From Anaeromassilibacillus senegalensis (lineage in GTDB: Bacteria > Bacillota > Clostridia > Oscillospirales > Acutalibacteraceae), in the NCBI RefSeq assembly GCF_001261775.1, contig NZ_LN868535.1, forward strand, positions 96,403 through 160,402: 64,000 nt of DNA, given 5' to 3'. Under the pieces are notes generated by a model that made no database searches, was not told the DNA's origin, and worked only from the letters and a program-made list of their open reading frames with translations. This document shows positions 49,560 through 58,577 of the stretch, one piece after another. How positions within the stretch are numbered: position 1 is the stretch's first letter; every line of letters begins with the position of its first letter. The position numbers and the translations under genes were made by a program.

Positions 49560-50225
49560 ATGAAAAGATTTATTGCATTACTGACCTGTGTTATTTTGGG
49601 TACCGCCTGTTTCACCGGCTGTGCCAATCATGACGCGGCATTTTCACAGAAAAGCTACACAGCGGACGGTGAAGAAATCACAGAAGTTTTTGTTGATGTC
49701 CGGGACAGAAAAATTGACGTGCTCCTATCCGCCGATAACCAAATTCACATTGATTATTTTGAAAACAGCAAGGAATCTTACAATATTTCTGTTTCCGACG
49801 GCCATACACTGACCATGACCGCTCAAAATCAGAAGGAATGGACCGATTACATCGGCGGAAAATCCGCTGCCGGTATGCGGAAAATATCGTTATCTCTGCC
49901 GGATAAGATTTTGACCGCACTGAACCTGTCCACTACCAATGAAACCATTTCCCTTCCGGCTTTGACCATTATGGGCGATCTTACCCTTTCCTCACAGGGG
50001 GGCAATCTTGTTTTCGACAAACTGTATGTTGAAAACACCATCCGTCTGCATGCAAAAAATGGTGATATATCGGGGACAATCATTGGAAACTATAATGAGT
50101 ATGCTATTTCCTGCGATGTTAAAAAGGGCAGCAGCAATCTCCCATCCCGCAAAGAAAGCGGTACAAAAGAACTGAACGTGTCCAATAACAATGGGGATAT
50201 TGATATTGCGTTTATAAGCGAATGA
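49560..50225 (+). CDS. DUF4097-like lipoprotein
   Basis: 221 residues. Signal peptide with lipobox CFTGCANH (lipid Cys near 21). The mature part is a right-handed beta-roll type chain with repeating strands (KISLSLPDKILTALNLSTTNETISL, GDLTLSSQGGNLVFDKL, LHAKNGDISGTIIGN), the pattern of DUF4097/putative adhesin domains. 17 bp after the permease, so it is the third gene of the MerR operon. Confidence 0.8.
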   Translation: MKRFIALLTCVILGTACFTGCANHDAAFSQKSYTADGEEITEVFVDVRDRKIDVLLSADNQIHIDYFENSKESYNISVSDGHTLTMTAQNQKEWTDYIGGKSAAGMRKISLSLPDKILTALNLSTTNETISLPALTIMGDLTLSSQGGNLVFDKLYVENTIRLHAKNGDISGTIIGNYNEYAISCDVKKGSSNLPSRKESGTKELNVSNNNGDIDIAFISE

Positions 50226-50262
50226 ATATTATGAAAAAAGAGGTCAGATTCTCTTAAAACCA

Positions 50263-50303
50263 AAAAGGGTGGTAAACCAGTATGCGTTTACCACCCTTTT
50301 CTA
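50263..50303 (+). terminator. Terminator of the MerR-controlled operon
   Basis: AAAAGGGTGGTAAA (50263-) and TTTACCACCCTTTT with a 10-nt loop, then CTATTTT. Confidence 0.85.
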
Positions 50304-50503
50304 TTTTATATTTACTTATGCAAGCTTTAAAGTTCATCGTCCGTAAACCTGTCTATTTTGTGTTTTTTCAGCATATAACAGAAGCACCTGCTACATTTAC
50401 ATTTCCACCTGCAAATGCAACCGCCCCTTCTGCTGCCGGAGAAACTGAAAAGCATTGGGACACTGGCAATCTCCTGCTTTTTTATAAATTTTTGTTCTAC
50501 CAG

Positions 50504-50556
50504 TTGACTTTTTGAAAAAACCGCATATAATAAACATATGAACAATAATTCATATG
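50504..50556 (+). promoter_or_regulatory. Promoter and operator of the cad operon
   Basis: TTGACT (50504-50509), 16 bp, TATAAT (50526-50531), followed by the perfect inverted repeat CATATGAA (50535-50542) / TTCATATG (50549-50556) with a 6-nt spacer. This is the ArsR/SmtB-type 'TGAA..TTCA' operator and overlaps the transcription start. Confidence 0.8.
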
Positions 50557-50571
50557 AAAGAATGTGAGAAT

Positions 50572-50934
50572 ATGACGGATACAAACGGCGTGGAGCGCTG
50601 CGAATTTATTCACGCGCACGAGGACATTGTCCAGAAAGTCAACCGCGACATGCCCGAAGAAGAAATCCTGTACGACCTGGCGGAGCTGTTCAAAATTTTT
50701 GGAGACTCCACCCGCATCAAGATTCTGTACGTCCTGTTTGAATCCGAGATGTGCGTATGCGACATCGCGCAGCTGCTGAACATGACGCAGTCCGCCATCT
50801 CGCACCAGCTCCGCTCCCTCAAGCAAAGTAAGCTGGTCAAATACCGCCGCGAAGGCAAAACCGTCTTTTACTCCCTGGCGGACGGCCATGTGCGCACGAT
50901 CATCGACCAGGGTATGGAACATGTTGCAGAATAA
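50572..50934 (+). CDS. ArsR/CadC-like metal-sensing repressor
   Basis: 120 residues from the ATG at 50572; an ATG at 50554 lies inside the operator and is unlikely. Winged HTH core LAELFKIFGDSTRIKILYVL, ESEMCVCDIAQLLNMTQSAISHQLRSLK. Cys residues of the CVC motif and the N-terminal ERCEF are placed as in CadC, which binds Cd/Pb/Zn with them. Represses the cad operon until metal arrives. Confidence 0.88.
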   Translation: MTDTNGVERCEFIHAHEDIVQKVNRDMPEEEILYDLAELFKIFGDSTRIKILYVLFESEMCVCDIAQLLNMTQSAISHQLRSLKQSKLVKYRREGKTVFYSLADGHVRTIIDQGMEHVAE

Positions 50935-50961
50935 ACCAAATCATCGAGGAGGAATCTTATC

Positions 50962-51180
50962 ATGAAAAAACGTTTTAAGCTGATTGATCTGGACTGCGCG
51001 AACTGCGCCGCCAAAATGGAAGACGCCATCAAAAAAATTGACGGTGTGCAGGACGCCGCCGTCAGCTTTATGACGCAGAAGATGACATTGGAGGCGGACG
51101 ACGCCCGTTTCGACGCCATCATGCAGGAAGTGGTCCGCGTTTGCAAGCGCATTGAACCGGACTGTGTGATCCAGCTGTAA
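50962..51180 (+). CDS. Heavy-metal-associated (HMA) domain protein
   Basis: 72 residues: one complete HMA domain with LDCANCAAKMEDAIKKIDGV (CxxC at Cys13 and Cys16) and the beta-alpha-beta ending. It stands between the regulator and the ATPase; in many CadA proteins this domain is fused to the N-terminus. Here it is free, so it may deliver metal to the pump or to the regulator. Confidence 0.88.
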   Translation: MKKRFKLIDLDCANCAAKMEDAIKKIDGVQDAAVSFMTQKMTLEADDARFDAIMQEVVRVCKRIEPDCVIQL

Positions 51181-51526
51181 TCCACAACATTTTAACAGGA
51201 GGGATTTCCATGAGCAAAAAGCAAAAGAACACCCTCATTCGTATTATTGCAAGCGCCGTCCTCTTGGCCGCCGCCTATTTCATCCCCTCTGAGGGAATCG
51301 CCCGGCTGCTGCTGTTCCTGATTCCCTACGCCATGATCGGCTGGGACGTCCTCTGGCGGGCCGTGCGCAACATCGCCCACGGGCAGGTGTTCGACGAAAA
51401 CTTTTTGATGGCGATTGCCACTGTCGGCGCGTTCTGTCTGGGGGACTACCCGGAGGGCGTGGCGGTTATGCTGTTCTATCAGGGGGGGGAATTGTTTCAA
51501 AGCTACGCGGGGGGGCGGTCCCGCCC

Positions 51527-51573
51527 GTCCATCTCCGCGTTGATGGACATCCGCCCCGATTATGCCCACGTGG
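51527..51573 (+). repeat. Left copy of the direct repeat in cadA
   Basis: Matches 51723-51769 except C/A near the end. It is followed by a degraded copy of the next 50 bp in which many A and T became G. Confidence 0.9.
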
Positions 51574-51722
51574 GGCGGGGCGGGCGGGTAGGGCAGGGAG
51601 GTCCGGGGTGCGGGGAGCTGTTTTTTCCCCCAAAAAAAAAGGAACGGGAAGAGGAAGAAGCATAGTTTTCTTTTATCCACATTAAGGGGTTTAAAAGAGA
51701 CGGGGGGGGGACGTTCCCGCCA

Positions 51723-51769
51723 GTCCATCTCCGCGTTGATGGACATCCGCCCCGATTATGCCAACGTGG
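51723..51769 (+). repeat. Right copy of the direct repeat in cadA
   Basis: Codes for the same peptide SISALMDIRPDYANV in the +1 frame relative to the left copy; the reading frame continues to the true stop at 53304. Confidence 0.9.
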
Positions 51770-53353
51770 AGCGTGACGGCCGGTTAGAGCAGGTAGATCC
51801 GGAGGATGTGGCAGTGGGCGACACCATTGTCATCAAAGCCGGGGAAAAAATTCCGCTGGACGGTACGGTGTTGGAAGGCTCTTCCTCCATCAACACCTCC
51901 GCGCTGACCGGAGAATCCCTGCCCCGCGACGTCGTCCCCGGCAACACGGTCATCAGCGGCTGTATCAACCAAAGCGGCCTGCTGAAGGTCCAGGTCACCA
52001 AGGAATTCGGGGAATCCACCGTGGCAAAGATCCTGGATCTGGTGGAGAACTCCAGCACAAAGAAAGCGCGTGCGGAAAACTTTATCACCCGCTTTGCCCG
52101 CTATTATACGCCGGCGGTTGTCATCGGCGCGTTGCTGCTGGCGGTTCTTCCCCCGCTGATTTTGGGCGGCGGCTGGGGGGATTGGGTAGAACGCGCGCTG
52201 ATCTTTCTCGTTATTTCCTGCCCATGCGCACTGGTGATTTCCATTCCGCTCAGCTTTTTTGGCGGCATCGGCGGCGCGTCCAAACACGGTATTCTGGTAA
52301 AGGGCGCAAACTATCTGGAGGCCCTTGCGGAAACAGAGATTGTGGTTTTTGACAAAACCGGCACCCTGACCAAGGGGACCTTCACCGTAACGGCCATCCA
52401 TCCCGACCAGATCAGCAGGGAGCAGCTTCTGGAGCTGGCCGCGCTGGCGGAAAGCTATTCCGACCATCCGATTTCCCGTTCTTTGAAAGAAGCCTGCCAG
52501 AAACCGCTTGACGCCGCACGTGTTGCTGATGTGGAGGAAATCTCCGGCCACGGCGTGCGCGCCAGGGTAGACGGGAAAACCGTCTGCGCGGGCAATGGCA
52601 AGCTGATGCGTCAGATTGGCGCGGATTGGCACGAATGCCACCGGACCGGCACCGTGGTGCATGTGGCGGTGGACGGCCTCTACGCCGGACATATCGTGAT
52701 TTCGGACGAAGTAAAAGAGGATTCTGCCTCTGCCATCGCCAGCCTGAAGCGGCAGGGCATCCGCAAAACTGTGATGCTCACCGGAGACAGCAAAGCCGTG
52801 GGAGAAAATGTGGCGCGGACGCTCGGCCTGGATGAAGTGCACACCGAACTGCTCCCCGGAGATAAAGTGGATCAGGTGGAAGAGTTGCTGAAACAGAAAA
52901 CCGGCAAGGGCAAGCTGGCCTTTGTAGGCGACGGCATCAACGACGCGCCCGTACTGTCCCGCGCGGATATCGGTATTGCGATGGGCGGCCTCGGCTCCGA
53001 CGCCGCGATCGAAGCGGCCGACGTGGTCCTGATGGACGACAAACCGTCAAAGCTCGCCGCAGCCATGCAGATTTCAAAAAAGACACTGCGCATTGTCAAG
53101 CAAAACATCGTCTTTGCGCTGGGCATTAAACTGCTGTTTTTGGTGATGGGAGCGTTTGGATTTGCGAATATGTGGGAAGCGGTCTTCGCGGACGTAGGCG
53201 TGTCTGTCATTGCGATCCTGAACGCATCGCGTGCCCTGCGGGTCAGGACAGAGGAACTCACATCCTCCGGACACGAACCGTCTATCACCCCAGAAAGCGA
53301 ATAGCCCTTTCCTACTTGTAAAAATCTTCTTCATTTATACAATTTGTAACATG

Positions 53354-53390
53354 AAAAAGACGTACCGAAACATCCGGTACGTCTTTTTTG
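53354..53390. terminator. Bidirectional terminator
   Basis: AAAAAGACGTACCG and CGGTACGTCTTTTTT; lies between cadA and the convergent gene 53393. Confidence 0.85.
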
Positions 53391-53392
53391 TC

Positions 53393-53755
53393 TTATTGTA
53401 GATTGATGCCAAACTGCTCTGCGATATTTTCCAGGCCTTCCTTGATCTCCTCGCGCGAGTAGTCGTTCGCCTCCAGAAATGCATCGTCGTAACCCTTCAG
53501 CTTGCTGTAAAACCCCAGCGCCACCTTCAGGTCCTGCATATTGCCGGTGTCCATTTCCTCATACAGCAGGTTTTCCGCCTCGTTAATCTTTCCCTCTTCC
53601 AGCATCTGATACAATCGCATGTACAGCTCGTCCGAGGCCGTCCATGCCGTCTCGTCCTGAATGGTGTATTCGGAAACATTTTTGCCGTACAACAGCCGTG
53701 CCAGAATCATCACGATCATTTCAATCTGCCGCAAAACGTAGTCTTCCTGAAACAT
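53393..53755 (-). CDS. DUF6483-family protein
   Basis: 120 residues, all helical: MFQEDYVLRQIEMIVMILARLLYGK start, then TPR-like helices (LYQMLEEGKINEAENLLYEEMD, LKVALGFYSKLKGYDD). The opening matches a small family of Clostridial proteins of unknown role (DUF6483); the call is from memory of the pattern. Cytosolic. Confidence 0.7.
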   Translation of the reverse strand: MFQEDYVLRQIEMIVMILARLLYGKNVSEYTIQDETAWTASDELYMRLYQMLEEGKINEAENLLYEEMDTGNMQDLKVALGFYSKLKGYDDAFLEANDYSREEIKEGLENIAEQFGINLQ

Positions 53756-53954
53756 TCGATCTCCTCCGCTCTTTTAAAAATACGATAGACCCATCATAGC
53801 ACAACGCGCTTTTCAGAGCAAGAAAAAGATCAAAGATGTATATATGTCCATCTATTATACAAATAGTATTTTCCGCCCTTTCTTTTTCCTGTTTCCCGTA
53901 TAAAGGCGGCTGCTTTTTCAAATGCTAGTATTCAGAATGAAACGGCGGGAGGGA

Positions 53955-54329
53955 ATGCGCGTGGAAAAAAGCGGCGGACTAAAACGGTTTGCTTCCATGA
54001 TCATCGGCGCGGTATGCGGCGTGCTGAACGGGCTGTTCGGCGCGGGCGGCGGTATCGCGGCGGTCCCCCTGTTGAAATGGTCCGGCATCCCGCTGAAAAA
54101 GGCCCATGCGACCTCCCTCGCGGTCATCCTCCCGATCTCCATTGTCAGCGCAGTTTTGTATCTGATGAACGGCACCATCCAGTTCACCGATGCGCTGCCC
54201 TACCTGCCCGGCGGCTTCATCGGTGCGATCCTCGGTGCAATGCTGATGCAGAAAATTCCCGATAAACTGCTTAGAAAGGCATTCGGCGCGTTCATGATTT
54301 ATGCCGCCGTCCGGCTGCTGTTCCGATGA
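53955..54329 (+). CDS. TSUP (TauE/SafE) permease half, N-terminal type
   Basis: 124 residues from the ATG at 53955; the GGAGG site lies close to it and a GTG at 53961 is also possible. About four membrane helices; GVLNGLFGAGGGIAAVPLL is the TSUP glycine motif, followed by KKAHATSLAVILPIS. Full TSUP proteins have two such halves in one chain of about 250 residues; here the second half is the next gene. Predicted export or uptake of sulphur-containing anions or organosulphonates. Confidence 0.85.
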   Translation: MRVEKSGGLKRFASMIIGAVCGVLNGLFGAGGGIAAVPLLKWSGIPLKKAHATSLAVILPISIVSAVLYLMNGTIQFTDALPYLPGGFIGAILGAMLMQKIPDKLLRKAFGAFMIYAAVRLLFR

Positions 54330-54715
54330 GCGTGTGGCTGGTGGCGGGAATTGCCAGTCTGGTGGCGGGCTTTGTCAGCGCGCTTGGCCTGGGCGGGGGC
54401 GGCATTCTTGTTTTGTATTTGACGCTGTTCCTCAACATGGAGCAGATGCAGGCGGGCGGGATCAATCTCATTTTCTTCTTGCCGCTGGCGGCGGTATCGA
54501 TCGCGATCCACATCAAGAATAAGCTGATTGACTACAAGTTTGCGCTGAAATGCGCGCCATTCGGCGTACTGGGCGCTTTTTTGGGCGTATGGCTGGCCAA
54601 TACAATTCATCCGTTTTGGATCAGCAAGGGATTCGCCGTGTTTGTACTGATTTTGGGCATCCGGGAGCTGTTCTTTTCTCCCAAGAAAAAGGAACCGGAA
54701 GAGGAAGAAGCATAG
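54326..54715 (+). CDS. TSUP (TauE/SafE) permease half, C-terminal type
   Basis: 129 residues. Starts by ATGA overlap with its partner. Glycine motif SALGLGGGGILVLYLTLFL, then QMQAGGINLIFFLPLA, four helices, and a charged end (KKKEPEEEEA). The two proteins together match a full TSUP, so a heterodimer is likely. The last 50 bp occur again, distorted, inside the cadA insert at 51613-51665. Confidence 0.85.
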   Translation: MSVWLVAGIASLVAGFVSALGLGGGGILVLYLTLFLNMEQMQAGGINLIFFLPLAAVSIAIHIKNKLIDYKFALKCAPFGVLGAFLGVWLANTIHPFWISKGFAVFVLILGIRELFFSPKKKEPEEEEA

Positions 54716-54753
54716 TGCTCCTGACCGGCTTTTATAAATCTTTTGATAAGCAC

Positions 54754-54788
54754 AAAAGGTGGACAGTCCGGGCTGTCCACCTTTTTTA
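54754..54788. terminator. Rho-independent terminator
   Basis: AAAAGGTGGACAG and CTGTCCACCTTTTTT with a short loop. Confidence 0.85.
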
Positions 54789-54839
54789 CATAGAAACCGA
54801 TTCGCCGATCATCTTCTACTCACAAAATAAGCTGTACCG

Positions 54840-55499
54840 CTATGATTTTGACGTAATATCCTGTATCAGATTTTCCACATCCTGCAATGACTTCAACTGA
54901 TAGGAGTACGTATAGTCGTCATAAATCAATTTGCTGCCATCATAGAAAAAAACATCTCTCCGTCCATCCGTCAAGCCATAATCCGCGATATCCGGCAAAT
55001 ACAATTCCGCGTCGCTGTCTATCTTCCAATAGGATGACGCATCGTATTTTTTCGGCAGAAAAATTCCCGTCATGCCGCTTCTGATGCAGGAAATGACTTC
55101 TGAATCCTCGTAATGGACGATCGTGTTAATGGGGACCGGCAAAAGAATGGATACCGTCGACCCGACGGTTGCGGTTCCTGACAATACTTTCGTAACCTTT
55201 ACCTTTGCAATGGATTTGTCATAGGTATAGGAACCGATGGACATTTTGATGTTTTTAACGTCCGATACCTCTCCCATAAACATGTCCGCCGAATGATTGT
55301 TGATGAATTCTTCGGGCGTATAGTATGGAAACAGGGCGGAGGACTCTACTAATGAAACGTAAAAAGGGATGTAAGAAACTTTTGCATTTTTGGAAGATGC
55401 GGATAACCGCATGGGAATCGATAGGTTCGGCAAAATACATGCTGTGCTGATAAGCATCAAGATTGCCACAATGATAATAACCGGTTTTTTCTTAAACAT
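54840..55499 (-). CDS. Membrane-anchored or secreted protein of unknown function
   Basis: 219 residues from the ATG at 55499, which has GAGG at 8 nt; the ATG at 55505 is too close. N-terminal hydrophobic stretch VIIIVAILMLISTACIL (about 8-24) with an STAC motif that could be a lipobox. The mature domain is beta-rich (KVTKVLSGTATVGSTVSILLPV, TGIFLPKKYDASSYWKI). AT-rich. The gene upstream is an XRE regulator. No family recognised. Confidence 0.65.
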   Translation of the reverse strand: MFKKKPVIIIVAILMLISTACILPNLSIPMRLSASSKNAKVSYIPFYVSLVESSALFPYYTPEEFINNHSADMFMGEVSDVKNIKMSIGSYTYDKSIAKVKVTKVLSGTATVGSTVSILLPVPINTIVHYEDSEVISCIRSGMTGIFLPKKYDASSYWKIDSDAELYLPDIADYGLTDGRRDVFFYDGSKLIYDDYTYSYQLKSLQDVENLIQDITSKS

Positions 55500-55560
55500 T
55501 TTCATTTCCTCAACTAAATGACAGCAAAATCATAACGTCCATCCAGTCGTCAATCTTCTG

Positions 55561-55785
55561 CTATTGATTTACCTGTCTTTCATCGGTTATTCCCACCAGA
55601 TAATCCAGCGACACATTAAATAACTCCGCAATTCTGAGCAGGATTTCCAATTTTGGCTCCCGTGTCATCAGCTCGTAGTTTTGATAGGTCTTTTCGGTAA
55701 TATCGCAGTAGATTGCGGCTTCGCCCTGCGTAAGCCCATTTTCTTTTCTGCATTGTTTTAACCGCTCTGCCAGTATCTCTCTCAT
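55561..55785 (-). CDS. XRE-family transcriptional regulator
   Basis: 74 residues. HTH core TQGEAAIYCDITEKTYQNYE and the LFNVSLDYLVGITDE tail. Same short class as 33441. It precedes 54840-55499 by 61 bp on the same strand and may be co-transcribed with it. AT-rich. Confidence 0.83.
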   Translation of the reverse strand: MREILAERLKQCRKENGLTQGEAAIYCDITEKTYQNYELMTREPKLEILLRIAELFNVSLDYLVGITDERQVNQ

Positions 55786-55952
55786 GTTTCAGCACCTACA
55801 ATTGTTCTTATCTATACCCAAGTATACGATTTCGGAACCCCGTCCATACCAACGATCGTTGGTAAAAAGACGCGAGATGGTGGGGATCGGCCTTTCGTAT
55901 CATCCTCCGCACAAGCTTTGGGGAACGGTCTCCCTCATTTTCATAAACCCTA

Positions 55953-56012
55953 TTGACATTTCTGTCTAATTGCATTAGACTAAAGATGCAAGGTAGTCTA
56001 ATGTGATACGAC
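55953..56012 (+). promoter_or_regulatory. Promoter and BlaI-type operator pair
   Basis: TTGACA (55953-55958), 17 bp, TAGACT (55976-55981). Operator 1 is the perfect dyad GTCTAAT TGC ATTAGAC (55964-55980), operator 2 GTCTAAT GTG ATACGAC (55996-56012) is imperfect; centres are 32 bp apart, about three turns. Bound by the BlaI-like protein, this would give autoregulation. Confidence 0.75.
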
Positions 56013-56025
56013 AGGAGGGCTTTTC

Positions 56026-56391
56026 ATGCATACCTATCAATTGGGTGAAAAACAACAGCAGTTTGCAGACATCATCTGGGACAACGCGCCGGTTTCCTCC
56101 CGCACGCTGGCAGAGCTCTGCGCTGAGGCGTTGGGATGGAAACGAACCACCACCTATACCATGCTGAAAGGGCTCTGCGACAAGGGGATTTTTGAAAATC
56201 GCAGCGGCACGGTCGTATCGCTGATGAGCCGGGAGGATTTCGCCGCGGCGCAGGGAAAAGAATTCCTGTGCGAAAGCTTCGGCGGCTCTCTGCCGAGATT
56301 CCTGACCGCGTTTACCCGGAAAAACAAGCTCAGCGACAGCGACGTTGCCGAGCTGCAAAAGCTGATCGACGAATACAGGGAGGGATCGTAA
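56026..56391 (+). CDS. blaI: BlaI/MecI-family repressor
   Basis: 121 residues, family length. Winged HTH LGEKQQQFADIIWDNAPVSSRTL, GWKRTTTYTMLKGLCDKGIFENR, then a C-terminal dimer helix (LTAFTRKNKLSDSDVAELQKLIDEY). BlaI dimers are normally removed by cleavage by BlaR1. AGGAGGG ribosome site. Stop overlaps the next start (TAATG). Confidence 0.9.
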   Translation: MHTYQLGEKQQQFADIIWDNAPVSSRTLAELCAEALGWKRTTTYTMLKGLCDKGIFENRSGTVVSLMSREDFAAAQGKEFLCESFGGSLPRFLTAFTRKNKLSDSDVAELQKLIDEYREGS

Positions 56392-58463
56392 TGCTGGAAT
56401 CTTTGTTTTCATCGGTGCTCCGTATGAGTCTCACCGCGAGCTACGCCATTTTGTTTGTCCTGCTCGCACGGCTGTTTTTGAAGAAAGCGCCCAAGATTTT
56501 TTCCTATGCGCTGTGGAGCGTGGTTTTGTTCCGGCTGGTTTGCCCGTTCTCTTTTGAAAGCGCCTGGAGCTTCCTACCGGGAAACGAACCGCCTGTTTTG
56601 CAGGAGGTTTTTGACGCCCCAACAGTGCCGCGCAGCGGCGCGGCCGCTCCCGCCGTCACACCCACTGTCCCCGCAGCGCCTACAGGGCAGGCCATTTTGC
56701 CGGACTGGAACACGGTTGCGGCTGTGGTCTGGCTCGCGGGTATTGCCGTTCTTCTGGTTGCCAGCACCGTCTCGCTGATCAAACTGCGCAGGCGCCTGCG
56801 GAGCGCGGTTCCTTACAGAGACAACATTTATCTTTCCGGCCAGTTGGAAACCGCCTTTGTCATCGGCTTTATCCGTCCTAAAATCTATTTGCCCGCAAAC
56901 CTTTCCGACGCGGAGCAGTCCTTCATTTTGCTGCATGAACAGACCCATATCAAGCGTTTGGACTATCTTGTAAAGGTGGTCAGCTTCTTCGCGCTGTGCC
57001 TGCACTGGTTTAACCCGCTTGTTTGGCTGGCGTTCGCCTTGAGCGGAAAAGACATGGAAATGTCCTGCGACGAAGCGGTGATCAAACGATTGGGCAGCGA
57101 GGTAAAAAAGGACTATTCCTCCTCCCTGCTCACCCTTGCGGCTGGAAAACGTCTGCCGGGCGGCACCCCCCTTGCCTTTGGCGAGGGGGATACAAAAGGC
57201 CGTATCCGAAACGTTCTCCACTACAAAAAGCCGGCCTTTTGGGTCATTGCAATTGCAGTTGCCGCGGTCGTCTGCGTGGGCACCGGGCTCCTGGCCAACC
57301 CGGTCAAAAACGCGGCGGAAGCATCCGGGCCGCAGCCGCTTCTGCAATACCGCACTTCCCATCTCGGCGACAACGCCGCCGTGGGAAATCTGGTTTCTGC
57401 GCTGGATTTCCCAGAAAACCTGCAATACGACGGCATCGAGCTTCAAACGGCGGAGCCGCCCTATGGGATCTCCATTCGCTTCAAAACGGACACGGAAACC
57501 CGGAATTTTTATTCCGGCGCTTTGAACCAGAATCCCTTTCAGCAAAACGCCGTTCTTCTGTTTTCCCTCATTGAAAACGCCGACACCATCACCTTTACAT
57601 GGGACGACGGGAAAAATCCTTACTCGGAAAGCTTCTCGCGCGAGTGGGCGGAAACCCTGATGGGGGAAAAAAATCTCTTTGGGCGAACGGAAACCCCGGA
57701 AAAACTGGAAGCGCTGTTACAGGAGCTTCCGGCCAAAGTGGACAGCCATACGGAAGAGCAGATTAAACACCCCGAAGAAACGCCTAATGAAGCAATTACC
57801 TTCTATGTGAAGCCCGATGAACCACTGGACGTCATCGGCAATACCGCCGCAACCGTATTCCTGAACACCTTTGCCGGGGAGAGCGTCCCTGTGGAAAGCC
57901 GCATCGCAGGCTTTCATATTACGGACGTCACGGTGATCGCCGGGGAACCAAAAGCTGGGACATCCCGGGAAGAAATGCCGTATCATTACGTGGTGCAGAT
58001 GACCTACGACATCGAAACCGCCTCTGAGGAATACCTTGCGGCGGGGGACGGCGTATCGGGCAAGGGCAAATTCAGCGGCCTGTTCCGGGAGCTTTGTGTG
58101 AAAGCCCTGGAAAACGGCAGCTTTGCAATTGTCAGCGCCGGCACCGGCGGCGGCACACAGGCGTTTGCTCCGCCAAGCTACCAAAACAGCCTGACCGACG
58201 ACGAACGGAAAGAAACTGAGGCGATTGCCAGTTCGCACTTTACAGATGTGCTCTCTGAGAAGGTCGCCTCCCTCCGCGCCGCGCCTGACGATTCGCCCCA
58301 ATACCAAAACCAGGGCATCGAGAGTGAATACGCGGCAGGCAATCTGATTATCTACGAGGTCCTCACGGAGAAGGATCAACGGGAAGGCCTCCCGCCGCGC
58401 ACGATCTCTATTGCAAGAAAAGACAGGAATGCGGAATGGGAGGTCCTCAACTGGGGCTATTAA
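56391..58463 (+). CDS. blaR1: BlaR1/M56-family membrane metallopeptidase sensor
   Basis: 690 residues. Membrane helices at about 10-35, 40-60, 115-135 and 205-230; M56 zinc protease motif HEQTHIKRLDYL (His182, Glu183, His186) and MSCDEAVIKRLG. After the helix at about 280-300 (WVIAIAVAAVVCVGTGLL) the extracellular part is not a penicillin-binding domain: no SxxK/SxN/KTG set is seen. So the signal may be something other than a beta-lactam. No beta-lactamase gene is nearby. Confidence 0.85.
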   Translation: MLESLFSSVLRMSLTASYAILFVLLARLFLKKAPKIFSYALWSVVLFRLVCPFSFESAWSFLPGNEPPVLQEVFDAPTVPRSGAAAPAVTPTVPAAPTGQAILPDWNTVAAVVWLAGIAVLLVASTVSLIKLRRRLRSAVPYRDNIYLSGQLETAFVIGFIRPKIYLPANLSDAEQSFILLHEQTHIKRLDYLVKVVSFFALCLHWFNPLVWLAFALSGKDMEMSCDEAVIKRLGSEVKKDYSSSLLTLAAGKRLPGGTPLAFGEGDTKGRIRNVLHYKKPAFWVIAIAVAAVVCVGTGLLANPVKNAAEASGPQPLLQYRTSHLGDNAAVGNLVSALDFPENLQYDGIELQTAEPPYGISIRFKTDTETRNFYSGALNQNPFQQNAVLLFSLIENADTITFTWDDGKNPYSESFSREWAETLMGEKNLFGRTETPEKLEALLQELPAKVDSHTEEQIKHPEETPNEAITFYVKPDEPLDVIGNTAATVFLNTFAGESVPVESRIAGFHITDVTVIAGEPKAGTSREEMPYHYVVQMTYDIETASEEYLAAGDGVSGKGKFSGLFRELCVKALENGSFAIVSAGTGGGTQAFAPPSYQNSLTDDERKETEAIASSHFTDVLSEKVASLRAAPDDSPQYQNQGIESEYAAGNLIIYEVLTEKDQREGLPPRTISIARKDRNAEWEVLNWGY

Positions 58464-58539
58464 GCGGCTGTATCCCCACGCTGGTTTTACACAAACGATT
58501 CGCGGGGTAGGCGATGCGGCTTTTTGTGCATTCTGCCAA

Positions 58540-58569
58540 TTGTGGGAATGTCCCAGCCTGTGATACGAT
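58540..58569 (+). promoter_or_regulatory. Promoter of the thiE transcript
   Basis: TTGTGG (58540-58545), 18 bp, TACGAT (58564-58569). Confidence 0.5.
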
Positions 58570-58577
58570 AAAGAGAC

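Larger units (their letters stand above)
51210..53304 (+). pseudogene. cadA: CadA/ZntA-type P1B ATPase, broken by a 196-bp duplication
   Basis: Two frames: N-terminal part (51210 to the duplication, membrane helices and FDENFLMAIATVGAF) and C-terminal part (about 51723-53304) with TGES, SCPCALVIS metal motif, DKTGTLTKGTF phosphorylation site, SDHPISRSL-type HP motif and GDGINDAPVLSRADIGIAMG. A 47-bp direct repeat (51527-51573 and 51723-51769, one mismatch) encloses 196 bp. Removing 196 bp joins the frames exactly and gives a 632-residue pump, a normal length for a CadA lacking HMA. The insert is G-rich, contains a distorted copy of downstream cadA and, at 51613-51665, a near copy of the end of 54326-54715, so an artefact is likely. 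If real, the pump is inactive. Confidence 0.85.

Noticed and set aside
50327..50584. A Cys-rich minus-strand frame (CICRWKCKCSRCFC) before the cad operon
   Set aside because: Start site is weak, the frame crosses the cad promoter and operator, and no maturation or export gene is adjacent; a peptide natural product could not be supported.
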